Positions 11,480 to 23,869 of a stretch of 64,000 nucleotides of DNA are shown in pieces. The stretch's first letter is position 1; the number at the start of each line of letters is the position of its first letter. The position numbers were made by a program, and so were the translations under genes. A model generated the notes under the pieces. That model was not told the DNA's origin, made no database searches, and saw only the letters and a list, made by a program, of their open reading frames with translations. The stretch lies in contig NW_026963310.1 of NCBI RefSeq assembly GCF_036588685.1, forward strand, positions 3,038,001-3,102,000, given 5' to 3'. Source of the stretch: Mytilus trossulus (Eukaryota; Mollusca; Bivalvia; Mytilida; Mytilidae).

Positions 11480-13160
11480 TGTTTGACTGTACAAACAAAG
11501 TGAATCGTCTAATGCAATATGTCACGTTCGGGGAAAATGAGACAATTTTGTAGCAACGACAATTGGAAAATATGTGTCGTCATTTGTGAAGCAAATATTC
11601 CATAACTGTTAACAAACTCATGATAATGTCGTAAAAAATGTCTAAAGCGATGATTTCAACATCATTATTCAAAAATCAAGGTTTAATAGCTTTTTGTCAC
11701 TTTCACACATTCCCCATTTTAATTCTCACTTTTACCTTATTGGCAATATCTATGTGTAAGTCAGGATCTGAGGTAGACTTAACGGTATCTGTTGTATCCT
11801 TGATCTCAAGCTCAAGGTGATCATTGAAAAAAAGTAGATGTAGATGTCAGGCATGATTGTATGAATATGTATGGTGCAAATGATTACTATATATTTGTTA
11901 GTTTAATGCCTTGTTTCTTTATATGTCCCATGTCCCACTTAAAGAACCAGAGAACATCGTTGAATAATTTGACCCTTACTTGAAATTGAATGCGGAACCT
12001 GTCATGAATGCCATATGGCTTCTTTATTTTGGCATTGATAGATCATATTGATTTCATATTCAATTGTGTATAAAAAGAAAATATGTTATCCTATTTATCC
12101 AGGTAGTGTTAAGTTATGTTAAAAGCTATGGTGCGATAATTGTGAATTTAGCATAACATCTATATGTAGATTATATTTACCAAATTTGGCTTACGACTTT
12201 AATGGGGTATTTTATTCTTATGACCAATTAATAAAGTATTGCTGCGTCGTCGACTATTACATAACAATGAGAAAAGACATTGGGAAAATGTCAGCGATAC
12301 AAAAATCCGTGCAAACAGCATATAACAGCTAACGGACACCAATGTGTCCTCTATGCAGCAAAAACAATCCGACACCCGCATGTGGAACGAGTAATGTAAA
12401 ATCAAGATACATGTTTAATGTATCTTAATTTTACAGTATTAGTTACGATCAATTATAATAATGTTTTTTTAAACAAATTAGGGTATGAAAGTGTGGATTA
12501 ATTTCTCTACATTTTAAAATAACCATCTATATCTGACATTATTCAGAATATGTCATAATTAAATAAAACAAAACTTCAGAAGAATACAAGGAGTTTTAAT
12601 AAATTCAACAATATAAATGGATATAGAAAGATGTGAAAACAGAAGGCAACATAACATGCATTAGTAGCTGATGGTTTCATAGACATTTGTATAGCATTAA
12701 AAATGTTTATTAAATTCAATTGTATATTTATAACCACTGATTAAGTATTGCACATAAAGTAAAGTCCTTATCTAAAATCAATCAATATTTGACTACACCT
12801 TACATCCTGTTTGTTTGTATAAATGGTATACATGTATAAGTTTTAAAGTACGCGGATATCAGTTGATACCAGTCGTTATTAAACAAATGAACCAATACCA
12901 TTTATGATGAATTTTGATGTTATACGATACAAGACTTTTTTTATTTTTTAAACCGCCAAATAAACGCCTTTTTGATACCATTTTATAGCATTTATTTGCA
13001 GATCAGCATAAGACGATAAATATAAGTAAAAAATGTGCGAGATTTCCCATTTTTTTTAGTCCAGGCGGATAAAATTAACCAAATTGAAACTTAATTGAAA
13101 GGAATGATTCTTGACCTATACGTATTCAAACTTTTTGTATCTGAATTGTTCCTCTCAATT
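11480..13160. other. No gene seen
   Basis: Unique-looking AT-rich DNA. The short ORFs at 11638-11820 (plus) and 12199-12405 (minus) have no domain, no splice context and no neighbours that suggest coding. Confidence 0.45.
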
Positions 13161-13164
13161 TGAT

Positions 13165-13310
13165 AAAAGCAGATGTGGTATGAGATTTCTAATGAGACAA
13201 CTATCAAATTAAGATAAAATTGTGTGAATGTAAGCAAATATAGGTCAGCAAACGGACTTCAACAATGAACAAAACCAATACCGTATTGTTAGTTAAAAAG
13301 CCCCGACATG
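13165..13310 (+). repeat. Dispersed repeat family R4
   Basis: GCAGATGTGGTATGAGATTT followed by AATGAGACAACT and a CTTCAACAATGA block, as in the other R4 copies. Confidence 0.7.
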
Positions 13311-13644
13311 ACAAAAAGTAAAATAATTAAAAAGGGAGACAACAACAGGGTCCTCTTGTTGATTACTGATTCCTCGTTACTTATTATTTATTCCTTATAC
13401 ATTACAGTTTCTTTACTTATTCCTTATTCGTTACCTGTTCATTAAGTATTTCTTGTTCTTTATGCGTTACTGACTCCTTATTTCTTTTTTTTTATTTTTT
13501 ATTTATTTTTTCAATAGTCAGGATTTAACATCACCCTTACAGCACCACCTGACTAAGGTTGTACAGGGTTTCAAATATATAACAACATAGGACTATTGTT
13601 TTATCAAGATTAAAACAATCAAAAATATATTTTTTGTGAAAATC

Positions 13645-13730
13645 TCTTTTTTTTTTCCCTCTCTCTCTTTCACTCTCTCGCTCTCTCGGTCTCTCTCTTT
13701 CTGAGACTCTTTCTCTCTTTTTTCACAATC
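13645..13730. repeat. CT-rich microsatellite
   Basis: Imperfect (CT)n tract with T runs, lying in the 3' part of the LINE (GA-rich on the LINE strand). Confidence 0.9.
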
Positions 13731-13866
13731 TCTTCATATAGAAATATCTACATTATATAATAGAAAAAAAAAGTTTACATGTGCTATGCATACATTACAT
13801 GTTGTTTGCTCTGTTCCATAAATAGGTGAAAAAGATATATATTGATATAAATTTTGTTGTTTAAGA

Positions 13867-15822
13867 TTACCATTCAGGATAAATAATAAGCATAGGGGCC
13901 CAAAGTTTTTCAAGTTCAAGAACTTTGTTGTATTTTCTTGCTGTATATAACTCTAAGTTATAAAAGTTTTTCAGTCTATTTCTTAATTCAATTGCATTTG
14001 GAAGTTTTTTGTCTAGCTTACATTTATAAATGTATTTTTTGGCAAAAATTACAAGAAAATTTAAAAATAAGCTTTCTTCTACAAAACCAAGAAAAAAGTT
14101 TTTTTTGTTAAATTCAATGTTAACATAGAAATTTTTCAGACAAGCACAAAACAAATATAAAAAATTTGATGTCACTTGACAATCATAAAATAAATGTCCA
14201 ATAGTTTCATCTTCACATCTACAAAAAGAACATAACTTTGTATCTTTGATTTTAATCTTATATAAAAATGTATTTGTAGGAATAGTCCTATGTAAAAACT
14301 TATATTGGAAATTATACAAATATGTATCTCTACAACCTTTCTGAAGTATACAAAAGTATTTCTTCCAGTCTTCAATGTTAGAATGCAGCTCATCCTCCCA
14401 TTTTGAAAATTTTACATCTGGAGGATGTGCACATTTTACAATAAGATTATTATATATGATTTTGATATTTTTACTCCTAGTAATTTTCTCTAAAAAAATA
14501 TCCTGTGGAGTAAAATTTTCTAAGTCAGTGTCAGTGTTTTCCCTAATACACTGTTTTACCTCCATAGGGATATTTGATATCAAACTGTAATAGTGCATAT
14601 AATTATTTGTCTGTACTTTTTGTTTATTCTGATCAAATGTGAAAAAATCTCTCCTTTGATTATCAAAAATGTGACAGAGGTTTTGCACACCAGCAACTCC
14701 CCATCTGTTATATAATGGGAAATCTTCTGTTTTCACAAAATTCAAGATATCAAGCGAGAGACACTCCTTGACATCAGTTTTAACATGTGGTTTTGATGAG
14801 TGTAAAGCTTGAAAGACATCTTTCCAAAAAGGATTGCTGAGTTGATTTCCAATCTCCAAAAGCTTGAAGTTTTGTAAAGAAAAAGATCTTGCACCTCCAA
14901 ATTTTTTCAATATCAACTTAAGAATATTTTGCCAGTCCCCATTCAAATTTGCAAAATATCTTTTCACCCAACCGACTTTAAGATAAAAGTTGAAAGATTG
15001 TAAATGAATCATTTTCAAACCTCCCTCCTTTTTATCTGCAATCAGTGTATAACGTTTGATTTTTTCTGTTTTTCCATCCCATATAAAATTAAAGAATAAT
15101 CTGTTGATTTCATTCAACATGGATTGACCTATATTGGGTAAAGACGTAAGCAAATGAATCAATTTCGGAAGTGCAAGAGTCTTAATAACAGTAATCTTGC
15201 CAAGTAGTGTAAGCTTCCTATGCTGCCAACTTTTCAACAATTTTGAAATATCAATGATTTTTGCTCTGAAATTCAAACTGGGCATACACTCTAGATCTAA
15301 AGAGAAATTTAATCCTAAAACCTTAAAGTTTGAACAGGACCAGCTTAGATTTTTTTCAGGACACAAAACCAAGTCAGAATATCTCTTACTTCCAATCCAC
15401 ACAACTTTTGTTTTAGTTGTATTTATCTTTAATCCTGAGACTTTGTGAAATTTTTCAAAACAAGAAAGGGTCTCCTTTAATGAATCTTCACTTCCATCCA
15501 GTGTAAGAAACGTATCATCTGCATACTGACTAATGAGTGGCAGATTCCCATTTATATTCACCCCTTTTATTTTTGGATTCCCTTTTAGCTGTATGGCAAG
15601 TAATTCCACCCCAATAATAAACAAATAGGGAGACAACGTGTCCCCCTGGCGACAGCCTCTCTCAAGGTTGAAAAATTGGGACATATTACCATTATTAATG
15701 ACACAGCTCTTAGCATCTGCATAAAGCACATCAAACCATTTACAAAAAGAAGGACCAAAATTAAAACTAATCAAAGCCTGCTTTAAAAAATCCCATTCTA
15801 TAGAATCAAAGGCTTTTTTCAA
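13867..15822 (-). pseudogene. LINE ORF2, second part: RT core, thumb and zinc knuckle
   Basis: 651 codons in the frame that continues the upstream LINE segment. The start opens in the RT palm: residues 4-10 match the AFDSIEW motif, RQGD is at 58-61, and the catalytic YADD box is at 100-103 with both aspartates intact. An FKVLGLNFS block (RT motif E region) follows. A zinc knuckle of CCHC type sits near the C-terminus (C531, C534, H543, C548). No RNase H domain is seen, as expected for L1/Tx1-type elements. The product would copy LINE RNA into DNA at a nicked genomic site. It is classed as a pseudogene because its first methionine is only the artefact of the frameshift that separates it from the endonuclease part. 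The frame is otherwise open throughout, so the copy is young. Confidence 0.9.
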
Positions 15823-17644
15823 AATCTACTAGTAATAGCAATCCTTCTATATCATTTTTTTCTAAATAGTGCATTAAATCATATAGAAGTCTAGTGTTCT
15901 CTCCTATGAATCTCCCTTTCATAAAGCCCTTTTGTGTGTCACTAATAATGGCGAACAGTACCTTTTTAGCTCTACAAGCAAGAACTGCAGATGCAATTTT
16001 CATATCTGTGTTCATCAAACTGATGGGTCGCCAGTTACCCATGTACCTCCTATCTTTCCCTTCCTTAGGAATACAAGTAATAATACTTTGGTATTGAAAA
16101 TCTGAAAAATGGCCCAACTCATATCCAAATTGCAGAGATCTAAAGACAAATGGACCAATATCTTTCCAAAAAAATTTGAAAAAATCCACTGTAAATCCAT
16201 CAGATCCAGGAGACTTGCCATTTTGCATCTGTTTTAAAGCTTCCCCACATTCCCTAAAAGATAAGTTTCCCTCACAAAGAAGTTTTTGTTCTGCACTGAG
16301 TTTTATGTCATGATTAAAAAATTGATTGTCATCACTACTGAATGACTTAGCCGTATAAAGTGTCCTATAAAACTTCTCCTGTTCAAACAATATTTTAGAT
16401 TGGTCAGAAATTTGATTACCTTGGTCATCAATGAGTTCAGTCATGGTTTTATTTAAGAAGGCTTTCTTTTCTAACTTACAAAAATAGTTAGTGCATCTTT
16501 CTCCATTCTCATGCCAGTTGACACGAGAACGGAGAATGAGGCCCTCAACTAATGTCTGTCGTCGCTTCTCTAATTCACACTTTTTCTGATTAAGTGACGT
16601 CATATTAATTTCGCAAGGGTTTAGATTTACACTGTTTTCTAAAGACTGGATTTCTAACTCCAGTCCCTTGAAAACATCTTTTTCTTCCCTTGATTTTTTA
16701 ATACAATAGGTGATAGTAAGACTATGAATCTTCACTTTTAGAACCTCTAAAAATAGCTGATCACTACAAGATAACTGAACATGAAGAAAATCTTCGAAAT
16801 CACCCCCAGAGAAATACTCAGAAACAGTGTCTCTGATGCAGTTTATAACTAAATCTCCATATGCAGGATCTCTTAAAAGCTGAGAATTAAATTTCCAGTA
16901 TCCTTTGCCCCGCTTAGCTAAGGATGCTGCAAAAGTAAATATAATGGCAGAGTGATCTGTCCTGTATCCAGGAATAATTTTTGTTGATTCCATCAATGTA
17001 AAAATGTCCTCAGATACAAGATAATAATCAAGACGGCTCTGTTTAATGGGAGATTTCTGACGCCATGTAAATTTTCTATCACTAGGATAACAAGTCCTCC
17101 AAGGATCTAACAGTAAAAGTGTGTCCTTAATTTCATCAATCTTTCTCCTGGTGTTAGGGTTTCTGTCATGTATTACATTATAAGTATCATCATTCTTATC
17201 CTGTACTACATTCCAGTCACCCAAGAAGATGAAACTTGTATTCGAAAATATCATAGTTTTCTGTAGGATATCACAGAAAAAATCTGGTTTATCTGTGTTA
17301 TACCCATATAAACATACCAAAGTTAACCTTTGGTCGTATAGAGTCAAATCTAATATGATGTATCGTCCATGTTGGTCTATAAGAGACTCATGAACCTCGT
17401 AATCATAACCACCCCTGAACATGACACAAACTCCAGCACTTCTACTATCACCATGACTGAAGTAACACTGATGACCCCATTCATCCCCCCATAAAGTTTC
17501 AATATCTTTTGTACTGTGTGTCTCTTGAAAACACACAATCGAACAATTTTTTGATTTCGCCCAGTTAAAGACATCAGATCTTTTCTTAGCACTAGAGAAA
17601 AGACCCCTAACATTCATTGACAACATTTTTATATGATTATCCAT
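15806..17644 (-). pseudogene. LINE ORF2, first part: endonuclease and RT N-terminus
   Basis: The open frame extends upstream to 17746, but I place the start at the Met at 17644 (residue 35 of the longer frame), directly before the endonuclease begins. The APE-type endonuclease shows NVRG, the catalytic QETH box, GDWNVV, RLDYYLVS and the final TDHSAI signature in order. A linker follows, then the RT N-terminal motifs NGKSPGSDGF and GNWRPISLMN. The frame stops just after the RT aspartate motif VDFEK because a run of six A (on the LINE strand) shifts the frame; the downstream ORF picks up within 17 bases. The endonuclease would nick target DNA to prime reverse transcription. L1/Tx1 assignment rests on domain order and remembered motif flavour, not on a tree. 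Confidence 0.9.
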
Positions 17645-18099
17645 TATGTTATATTGACTTGAGATACAATATTTTTGTCTATACACAAGAGCAAGCAAAA
17701 CAATGTAATACAATGAAATAAACTTAAATAAACTACATTTGCACAATCATTTACACAATCATTCTCTCTCACATTCATACTGTTAAGATAACCCACATCC
17801 ATATAGATGTTCTTTTTGGTGTGTTGCAGCTTTTATGGCATTAAATACTACAATTTTGAAATGCCTGTTATTTACACTAACAAAAATTACCTTCTATTTT
17901 AATTGATTTAAAAAAAAAAAAAAAACAAAAAAAAACAGAAACTTTTTTATACACAATGTACAAAAGATAAACAAAAAGCTAGACTAAGTAAATCTGTTGA
18001 AACAAGAAACTGGCTGTTTGTCAAAAGATAGGTAATTTTACTCGTGATTCATGTAATAGTTTCACATTGAAAAAAAATTTAAATGAATTTTTTTAGTCA

Positions 18100-18122
18100 G
18101 GGGGGGGGGGGGGGGGGGGGGG
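18100..18122. repeat. Poly-G tract (23 bases)
   Basis: A pure G run. Similar runs occur at ~20669-20686 and ~29430-29446, and poly-C at ~23642-23656. Length in such tracts is unreliable in assemblies. Confidence 0.9.
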
Positions 18123-18124
18123 TT

Positions 18125-19480
18125 GAGTTGAAATACACCCCCTCAACCCCCTTTAAAAAACAATGATATTTTAGATCATAAATAATGATAATATTAATCA
18201 TTAAATTTTGGTTGATAGTTATCATAAATACTAGTATATTTGTGTGTAAGTAAGATATTATATATTAAGACAATTAAATTTCAGTGGAAAAGATCTGTAA
18301 TGCAAAAATATGTTCCTCAACTAGTTACCAGCTATTTCAATTATTTCTTATTCGATACGCATTTCTCATTACTTATTTGTTCCATATTCGTAACTAATTC
18401 CTTATTCGTTTTATATTCGTTTTTCAATTTGTTGCCCTGTTTTGTTTTGATTTTGTTAATTTTAACTATTAGTTTTTGCAATGCCAAGGAACGTTTATTT
18501 TAATTTAAAAGTATCACTGTTTTAAGCATGTTCATGCATTGTATATTAGTTATCCATTTTAATGTGAGGTGTTGTTTTTGTATGGTGTGTTACATTGAAT
18601 AAATTTAGATTCAATCTACGTTGCTTAATTGTTTTGATAGAATCTAAAATAAAACACCATATATAATTATTTACATTTATTTCTATCTCATTTGGAAAAT
18701 TTCCTGAAAACTGAAACAACATTTAGCTGATTACCTACTGCCTTATCAAAATATATATATCAAAATGGCATGCATAGAGTTAATTGAGTGACTGCTGCAA
18801 TCTTGTCATCTCAATTCCATCTCTGATGGTGGACTATCAGTCCCCGAGGGTATCATCAACTTTACAAAAATTGTCCGTTAATAAATTTTGAAATTATTTT
18901 GAAACTAAGGTTTCAACTCCCTCATGCAAAGTTGGCTTCAGATGAGTTTGGCTATTTATTTTAGGTATTTTTGACATATAGCTCTTCAGCAATTTTAGGT
19001 ACTTACCTACATGTATCTTTAGTTTCAAATGTTTGACTTTGAGCTCGTAAACACTTAATGTTTGGGATAATTTTTAGTTAAAAACTAAGATAAGAATAAA
19101 AATTAGGTCTTAAATAATTCTGCTAAGTATACTCATTTTTGTTAAAATGAACACAACATTTATAATATATGTTTGGTGAAACCTATAATATAATCTTGAA
19201 GAAATGGTTGAATATGTTGTACAATAATGTGTAAGACAGTAAATTTGTTCGTTACATTTAAAGCTGATGAGTTTTCGATTTATTCATAAAATAATCTTTT
19301 GGTATTTTTTTTTTAAATACTGGCTGAATGATAACAGGTCAAAGTTAGTTTTAACGAACATTGTAGGAACCTTATTCCTTATACTTTTATTAACGTTGAA
19401 GAAACGCATAAAACATGTCAAAGACACCAGACTTATAATTAAGAACATTACACGTGCATGTTTTCTCCTACAGAAAACTT
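18125..19480. other. No gene seen
   Basis: AT-rich DNA. ORFs of 87 and 73 codons are low-complexity hydrophobic translations with no domain. Confidence 0.45.
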
Positions 19481-19485
19481 TTATT

Positions 19486-19745
19486 TAGGGGCCTTGGTTG
19501 GCGACTGGTCTAAGTAGTTACTACTGTAATTACTAGCCAGTCAACACTGAGGTTGTGAGTTCGGATCCGGCTCGTGCGGGTTCACTCGACTGCAATCTTA
19601 ATTGACTAGGATTGTCAGTTTTTCTATCAAAGTTCGGTGGTTTTCTCCAAGCTTTCCAGCTTCCTCCGCCAATAAAGACTGACCGCCACGAAATAGCCCA
19701 AATGCGGTGCTTAAAAGTGACGTTATAACACCAAAAATCAAATCA
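19486..19745 (+). mobile_element. tRNA-derived SINE
   Basis: The head carries box A-like TTGGCGACTGGTCTAAG and box B-like GAGTTCGGATCC, the internal RNA polymerase III promoter of tRNA-derived SINEs. A conserved body follows (GTGGTTTTCTCCAAGC, TTCCTCCGCCAATAAA) and a short A-rich tail, AACACCAAAAATCAAATC. I associate this body with SINEs widespread in molluscs. It lies ~0.4 kb upstream of the PAN-EGF-FReD gene. The cloverleaf is not complete, so it is not a functional tRNA gene. Confidence 0.85.
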
Positions 19746-20160
19746 AATTATAAATAATAAGTTTTGAAAAAAAAAACATGTACCCGAATATGTTAAACTT
19801 TTAAAACTAAACTGTGGTTAAATTCTGTGACAAAGGCATTCATGAACAATCACCTGCTATACGTATGACTATTCTTGCTGTATTTCTGCTATGTTAAACC
19901 ATCCGCTTGATAGTTTTGAAACAGTATAAAAGTCATTTAATATGAAAATTGTGAATATTCCATTAAGAATCATTTAATCAGGATATGAAATCTATTTGAT
20001 TTTAATTGCACAATTAACTGAAACATTCACGTGCGTATAAACATTCAAACGACTTGTTTAAAGTATAGAACCTATTTTGTTAGTGCTATGTAATGAATAC
20101 TGTTAACAAGTTACATGCAACGCTTGTCGGAAAAGGAAAAAAACATAACTACCTTTTGTG

Positions 20161-20469
20161 ATGATTCAATTGATTAACATGTACCGCTTGACATGTGTCC
20201 TAGTTATCGTTTCTGTTTGGGCTTTATGTGAAATAGTTGTTATAAAGAAACAAAAGGACAGAATTTATACAGGTCATGTTCTGTTTGAAGTAGAAATGCC
20301 GATGTGGTCTATATGTGCTCAGTACTGCTCGAGAGTTAAAGTATGCAAGTCTATCAACTTTATATCTTTGAATAAAACTTGTCAGATAAATGATGCTGAA
20401 CACGGAATTGATGATTGCGAACTCCGTGAGAGTGTTGGAAACAGCTTTGTTGCGTCGACTTTATCACAG
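20161..20469 (+). CDS. PAN-EGF-fibrinogen-domain secreted protein, exon 1 (signal peptide and PAN/apple)
   Basis: Exon 1 of a six-exon model totalling 1062 coding bases (353 residues plus stop). The first in-frame ATG is at 20161; a second Met at 20179 sits nearer the hydrophobic core and is an equally good start. Residues ~9-23 (LTCVLVIVSVWALC) form a signal peptide. The rest is a PAN/apple-type fold with regularly spaced cysteines (WSICAQYC, VCKSINF, TCQIND, DDCEL). PAN domains bind protein or carbohydrate ligands. The exon ends CAG|GTAAAA at 20469 in phase 0. With the downstream EGF and fibrinogen-related exons the product would be a secreted, FREP/ficolin-like recognition molecule, a class expanded in bivalves and linked to innate immunity. 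Promoter and 5' UTR are not defined. Linking exons 1-2 to exons 3-6 across 22.5 kb is inference. Confidence 0.85.
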
Positions 20470-21289
20470 GTAAAATAAAAAAGTTCGAAAAACTTTATTG
20501 AAATATTTAAAAAAAAAACATGAAAAAATGTATAATTATTTTTTTCCCATATTGTTCTCTAGAAACAGGAAGCTAAGCCTAAGATTGTTCAGAGATATAT
20601 ATTTAAAACTTTGAACTTTTTTAAGTTATTGTAGCCATTTAGATAAGTAGTTTTTCATACGTAATTATTGGGGGGGGGGGGGGGGGAAATTGTAGGGTAT
20701 TAATGAAAACGCACACAAATTATGATCTCTTATTTTGTATGCTTTAAAATAGTTATAAGATATACATTGTAAGAGAATTTAATATGAGTGCCATGAGATA
20801 TTCCTCTATCGAAGTCATAACAAAACAAAATGTTTGACATGTATCTTAACTATTAAAAATCTAGTAACTAACTGTAAAGGTTGCTGTTCAAACATGTCAG
20901 TAAGCTTAAATACATATTTTATTTCGGTAATATTGTTTGAGGTTAAGTGTGTATTGTAATTTACATTTTGACGTAAGAAGCAGAACCATTTCTCAATTAA
21001 TCTTAAATGAGTTTAACCAGTTAGTTGTTATTTTTGCAGAAAAAGATGTGCTTATTGAATGCTTTGGTATATTTCCATTTAATAATTGATAAATCAATAC
21101 CAAACACGTTAGATATACCTTATGGTTAATATCAAGTATGATTTACGGCATATATTAAAACCTATAAACACTTAGTTCAATAGAACATCAGAGTATGAAA
21201 TACGGCACTGAAATTAGTGTGACATAAACTTGCATACATTTAAGATTTAAGTTTCATTTTCATATAAGTTTGGTATATCTACATTGCAG
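20470..21289 (+). other. Intron 1
   Basis: 820 bp between donor CAG|GTAAAA and acceptor CATTGCAG. It contains an ~18-base poly-G run at ~20669 and no other feature that I can support. Confidence 0.75.
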
Positions 21290-21395
21290 AAACTAGCTGG
21301 TCAATGCAATGGTAATCATTGTGAACTAAATCAGACATGTATGCCAAATGGAAAGGATTACTACTGTGTACCATTACCTATACATGTATATGAAA
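21290..21395 (+). CDS. PAN-EGF-fibrinogen-domain protein, exon 2 (EGF-like)
   Basis: The acceptor CATTGCAG at 21289 joins exon 1 in phase 0. The 106 bases encode a short cysteine-rich EGF-like module: GQCNGNHCELNQTC then MPNGKDYYCVPLP, four cysteines in the EGF N-terminal spacing, fewer than the canonical six. I end the exon at 21395 with donor GAAA|GTAGGT. This leaves phase 1, exactly the phase needed by the fibrinogen exon at 43903. Another possible donor at 21386 (CAT|GTATAT) would leave phase 0 and not fit. Open reading continues past the donor by chance for ~27 codons and then runs into a MITE. Confidence 0.75.
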
Positions 21396-21428
21396 GTAGG
21401 TTTAGTATGGCTAATTTATCAAATCATA

Positions 21429-21627
21429 CTGTGGATACATTAATATTCGTTGGATACCAATGTTCGTGGATTTTGTGAATACAGGAGAACCACGAATTCA
21501 AATCTTCAACGAATTACAAAAGAATACATACAGACTTTGCCGAAACCACGAAATTAAATACCCACGAATATGCAAGTTTTACTCCAACCAAAATAATTAG
21601 TATTCACGAAAAGAGATGACTCCACAG
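21429..21627. mobile_element. 199-bp MITE with TA flanks
   Basis: Terminal sequence CTGTGGATACAT on the left is mirrored by ATGACTCCACAG on the right. TA lies immediately outside both ends (21427-21428, 21628-21629). Size and TA duplication suggest a mariner-type MITE. It sits 33 bp downstream of the exon 2 donor. Confidence 0.75.
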
Positions 21628-21961
21628 TATGCGTTTATTCAATGAAATCTAATAATAATATGTTGATATTCCCGACTTGAAATGTGTTTGTCTTCAAATA
21701 TCAAGTGAAATCCTGTATTCAAGATGCTTTTAATTGCTGTATAGTCATGTTAATTTCTGCGAATAATGAAAAAATAAAATGACTTATAGTTTAAAAATTG
21801 TTCATTAACTATTTCAAATCACTGATACAAACACATATTAAACTTAATAATTATCTATCATATGTTTCGCTTGAAAAATATGAAATTTCAAAATTTCAAT
21901 CTTCATTTTTTACGCCACTTTAACAACACGAAAAGATAAGGTCATATATAACGGAAGAATA

Positions 21962-22320
21962 CACTACAAACCAGTAAAGTCTGAAATGGCCTATTTCTGT
22001 ACTCGACTGTACTGATTTTTACTCGACTAGTCTGAATTGGTCTGAATTGTACTTGAAAGTACTCGACCACAGTCTCAACCATACTTAACTGTACTGATTT
22101 GTACTAAACCCTTATTTTTGCCATTGAAAACAGTCTGATCTTGTACTCGACCAGTCTGAAACAGTCTGAACCCATTCTCGACCTGTACTCGACCCTTTTT
22201 TTTCAGTCTGAACCATACTCGACCAAAGGTCTGAACCATACTCGACCAAAGGTCTGAACCATACTCGACCAAAGTCTGAACAATACTCGACCAGTCTGAA
22301 CCATACTCGACCACAAAACC
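21962..22320. repeat. CACTA element left terminus with subterminal repeats
   Basis: The terminal sequence is followed by many copies of TACTCGACCAGTCTGAACCA and shorter pieces of it (TACTCGAC, AGTCTGAA). These are likely transposase-binding sites by analogy with plant CACTA elements. The 79-codon minus-strand ORF here merely translates the repeat. Confidence 0.85.
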
Positions 22321-22784
22321 CTACTTATATTAATTTTAACTGTTTACTAATATAAATTAAAAATTACTTAAATTATTTTAAATTGAGTTACATCCCTTTG
22401 CATCAAAAAATGTCATACCTTAATCATAAGTAAAAACAAAACATTTTCAAATAAATAATGATTTTATTATACAAGATATTTTAACAAAAATACATGAATG
22501 TAATGCAGAAATTAAAATGTCATTAATATGTAGGATTTGATGAAAAGCAAATATATACATAATACATGTAATATGTAAAAGCTATACTATTAAAGTAATA
22601 CACAGAGTGATATTTCTGGCAGTAACATGTTCTTTATCATATAAATTTATAAACATGCATGTAAATATCTCCCACATTTCAAGAATTAAAAGTATGTTAA
22701 TGACAGATTAATTTATCAATAGACATATATCTTTTTTGAATATCAAAAATATTTTGATAAATAGTGTATACTAGTATAATATAT

Positions 22785-23240
22785 ACTAAATAGAGAATGG
22801 AATAGACATTGTTTAAATATTATACACACACACATACATACACACTTTTTGGCTGAAAGTACGGAATATTTTGTGTTTATGTTAAATATATACATACATA
22901 TACATGATATTTATTGAAGAGAATGGAAATGACATTCAGTTTATATACATTGTTTATATACACACACACATACATTCATACACACATATTGGCTGAAACG
23001 TATGTAATATTGTGTTTTTATATGAAATGAATATATATACATGATATTTATTACAGAGAATGAATTAATTGTTGTTGATTGCTTTACCCAGAATTAGCAC
23101 AACAAGGGAATAAGAAGAGAATGGAAATGATTTTCAGTTTATATACATATATATATATTTATGAATAGAGAAATGATTTGACATTGTGTGTTGTACACAC
23201 ACACCTATAATATATTGTGTATTTAACACACACACCTATA
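22785..23240. repeat. Imperfect ~120-bp tandem repeat with CA microsatellites
   Basis: Three to four units each contain AGAGAATGGAA, a CACACACA run and TTGGCTGAAA. The array is internal to the CACTA element. Confidence 0.7.
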
Positions 23241-23865
23241 AAATACTGACAAAAATGTTTACCTCACAACATATTTTCAATTTCATATTTAAAAAAGAAC
23301 TTTCTTTAAAATAAACAGTTAATAATCTAAACATGAAATTTAATTTATAGATTATTTTCTGCATTTATTTAAATTTATCAGTTTTATTCACTACAAAAAA
23401 TGGTGCAAAAGTACTAATCCATTCAGTTATGAGACATGTTAGACACTTTTAAAAATTTCGGCGATTTGACTTTGGTCATTGGAAAGTATATAAAAGATTA
23501 TTCTTTTTTAAAACTAAATTTATATCAGAAGGTAAACATAAAAACAATTGAAATAAATAGATTTTAAAAGCGTATATATACATGTTTTACACAAATTGCA
23601 CAAGGAAAAATCAATACCCAACTCTTCCTAATTGTGTATTCTCCCCCCCCCCCCCCTCAAAATATATTTGACAAATAAATTCCTATATATATTGACTTTA
23701 TGTCCTGTGACTTTTTGTCCTGTGACTTTCTGTCCGTTTACCTATATTTATACGCTGAAAAATCTAATTTTAAAACTTAAATGTATACAAGTTGTACTGT
23801 AGATTCTAAACAGTTCTTACTTAGTATTCTTAAAATATACTCCAAATTATTACATTATAAAAAAA
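23240..23865. other. No gene seen
   Basis: AT-rich interior of the CACTA element with a poly-C run at ~23642. Confidence 0.5.
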
Positions 23866-23869
23866 ATTG

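Larger units (their letters stand above)
13540..17900 (-). mobile_element. L1/Tx1-like LINE retrotransposon, minus strand
   Basis: A non-LTR retrotransposon with an APE-type endonuclease, reverse transcriptase and C-terminal CCHC knuckle in one ORF2-like frame, split by a one-base frameshift at 15814-15819. No ORF1-like reading frame precedes it, so the copy is 5'-truncated or the family lacks ORF1. The limits are approximate: the 3' side fades into a CT-rich tract (13645-13730) and the 5' side into an A-rich stretch (17908-17937). The flanks on both sides contain ATTCCTTATTCGTT (near 13420 and 18390), suggesting insertion into a repetitive target. Confidence 0.9.

Noticed and set aside
14375..16097. 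Plus-strand ORFs opposite the LINE
   Set aside because: Antisense shadows of the LINE reading frames.
19490..19590. Possible tRNA gene
   Set aside because: Box A and B-like motifs are present but no full cloverleaf. A conserved SINE body and A-rich tail follow.
22075..22314. Minus-strand ORF of repetitive VEYGSD peptides, and its counterpart at 42554-42808
   Set aside because: They translate the subterminal repeats of the CACTA element.
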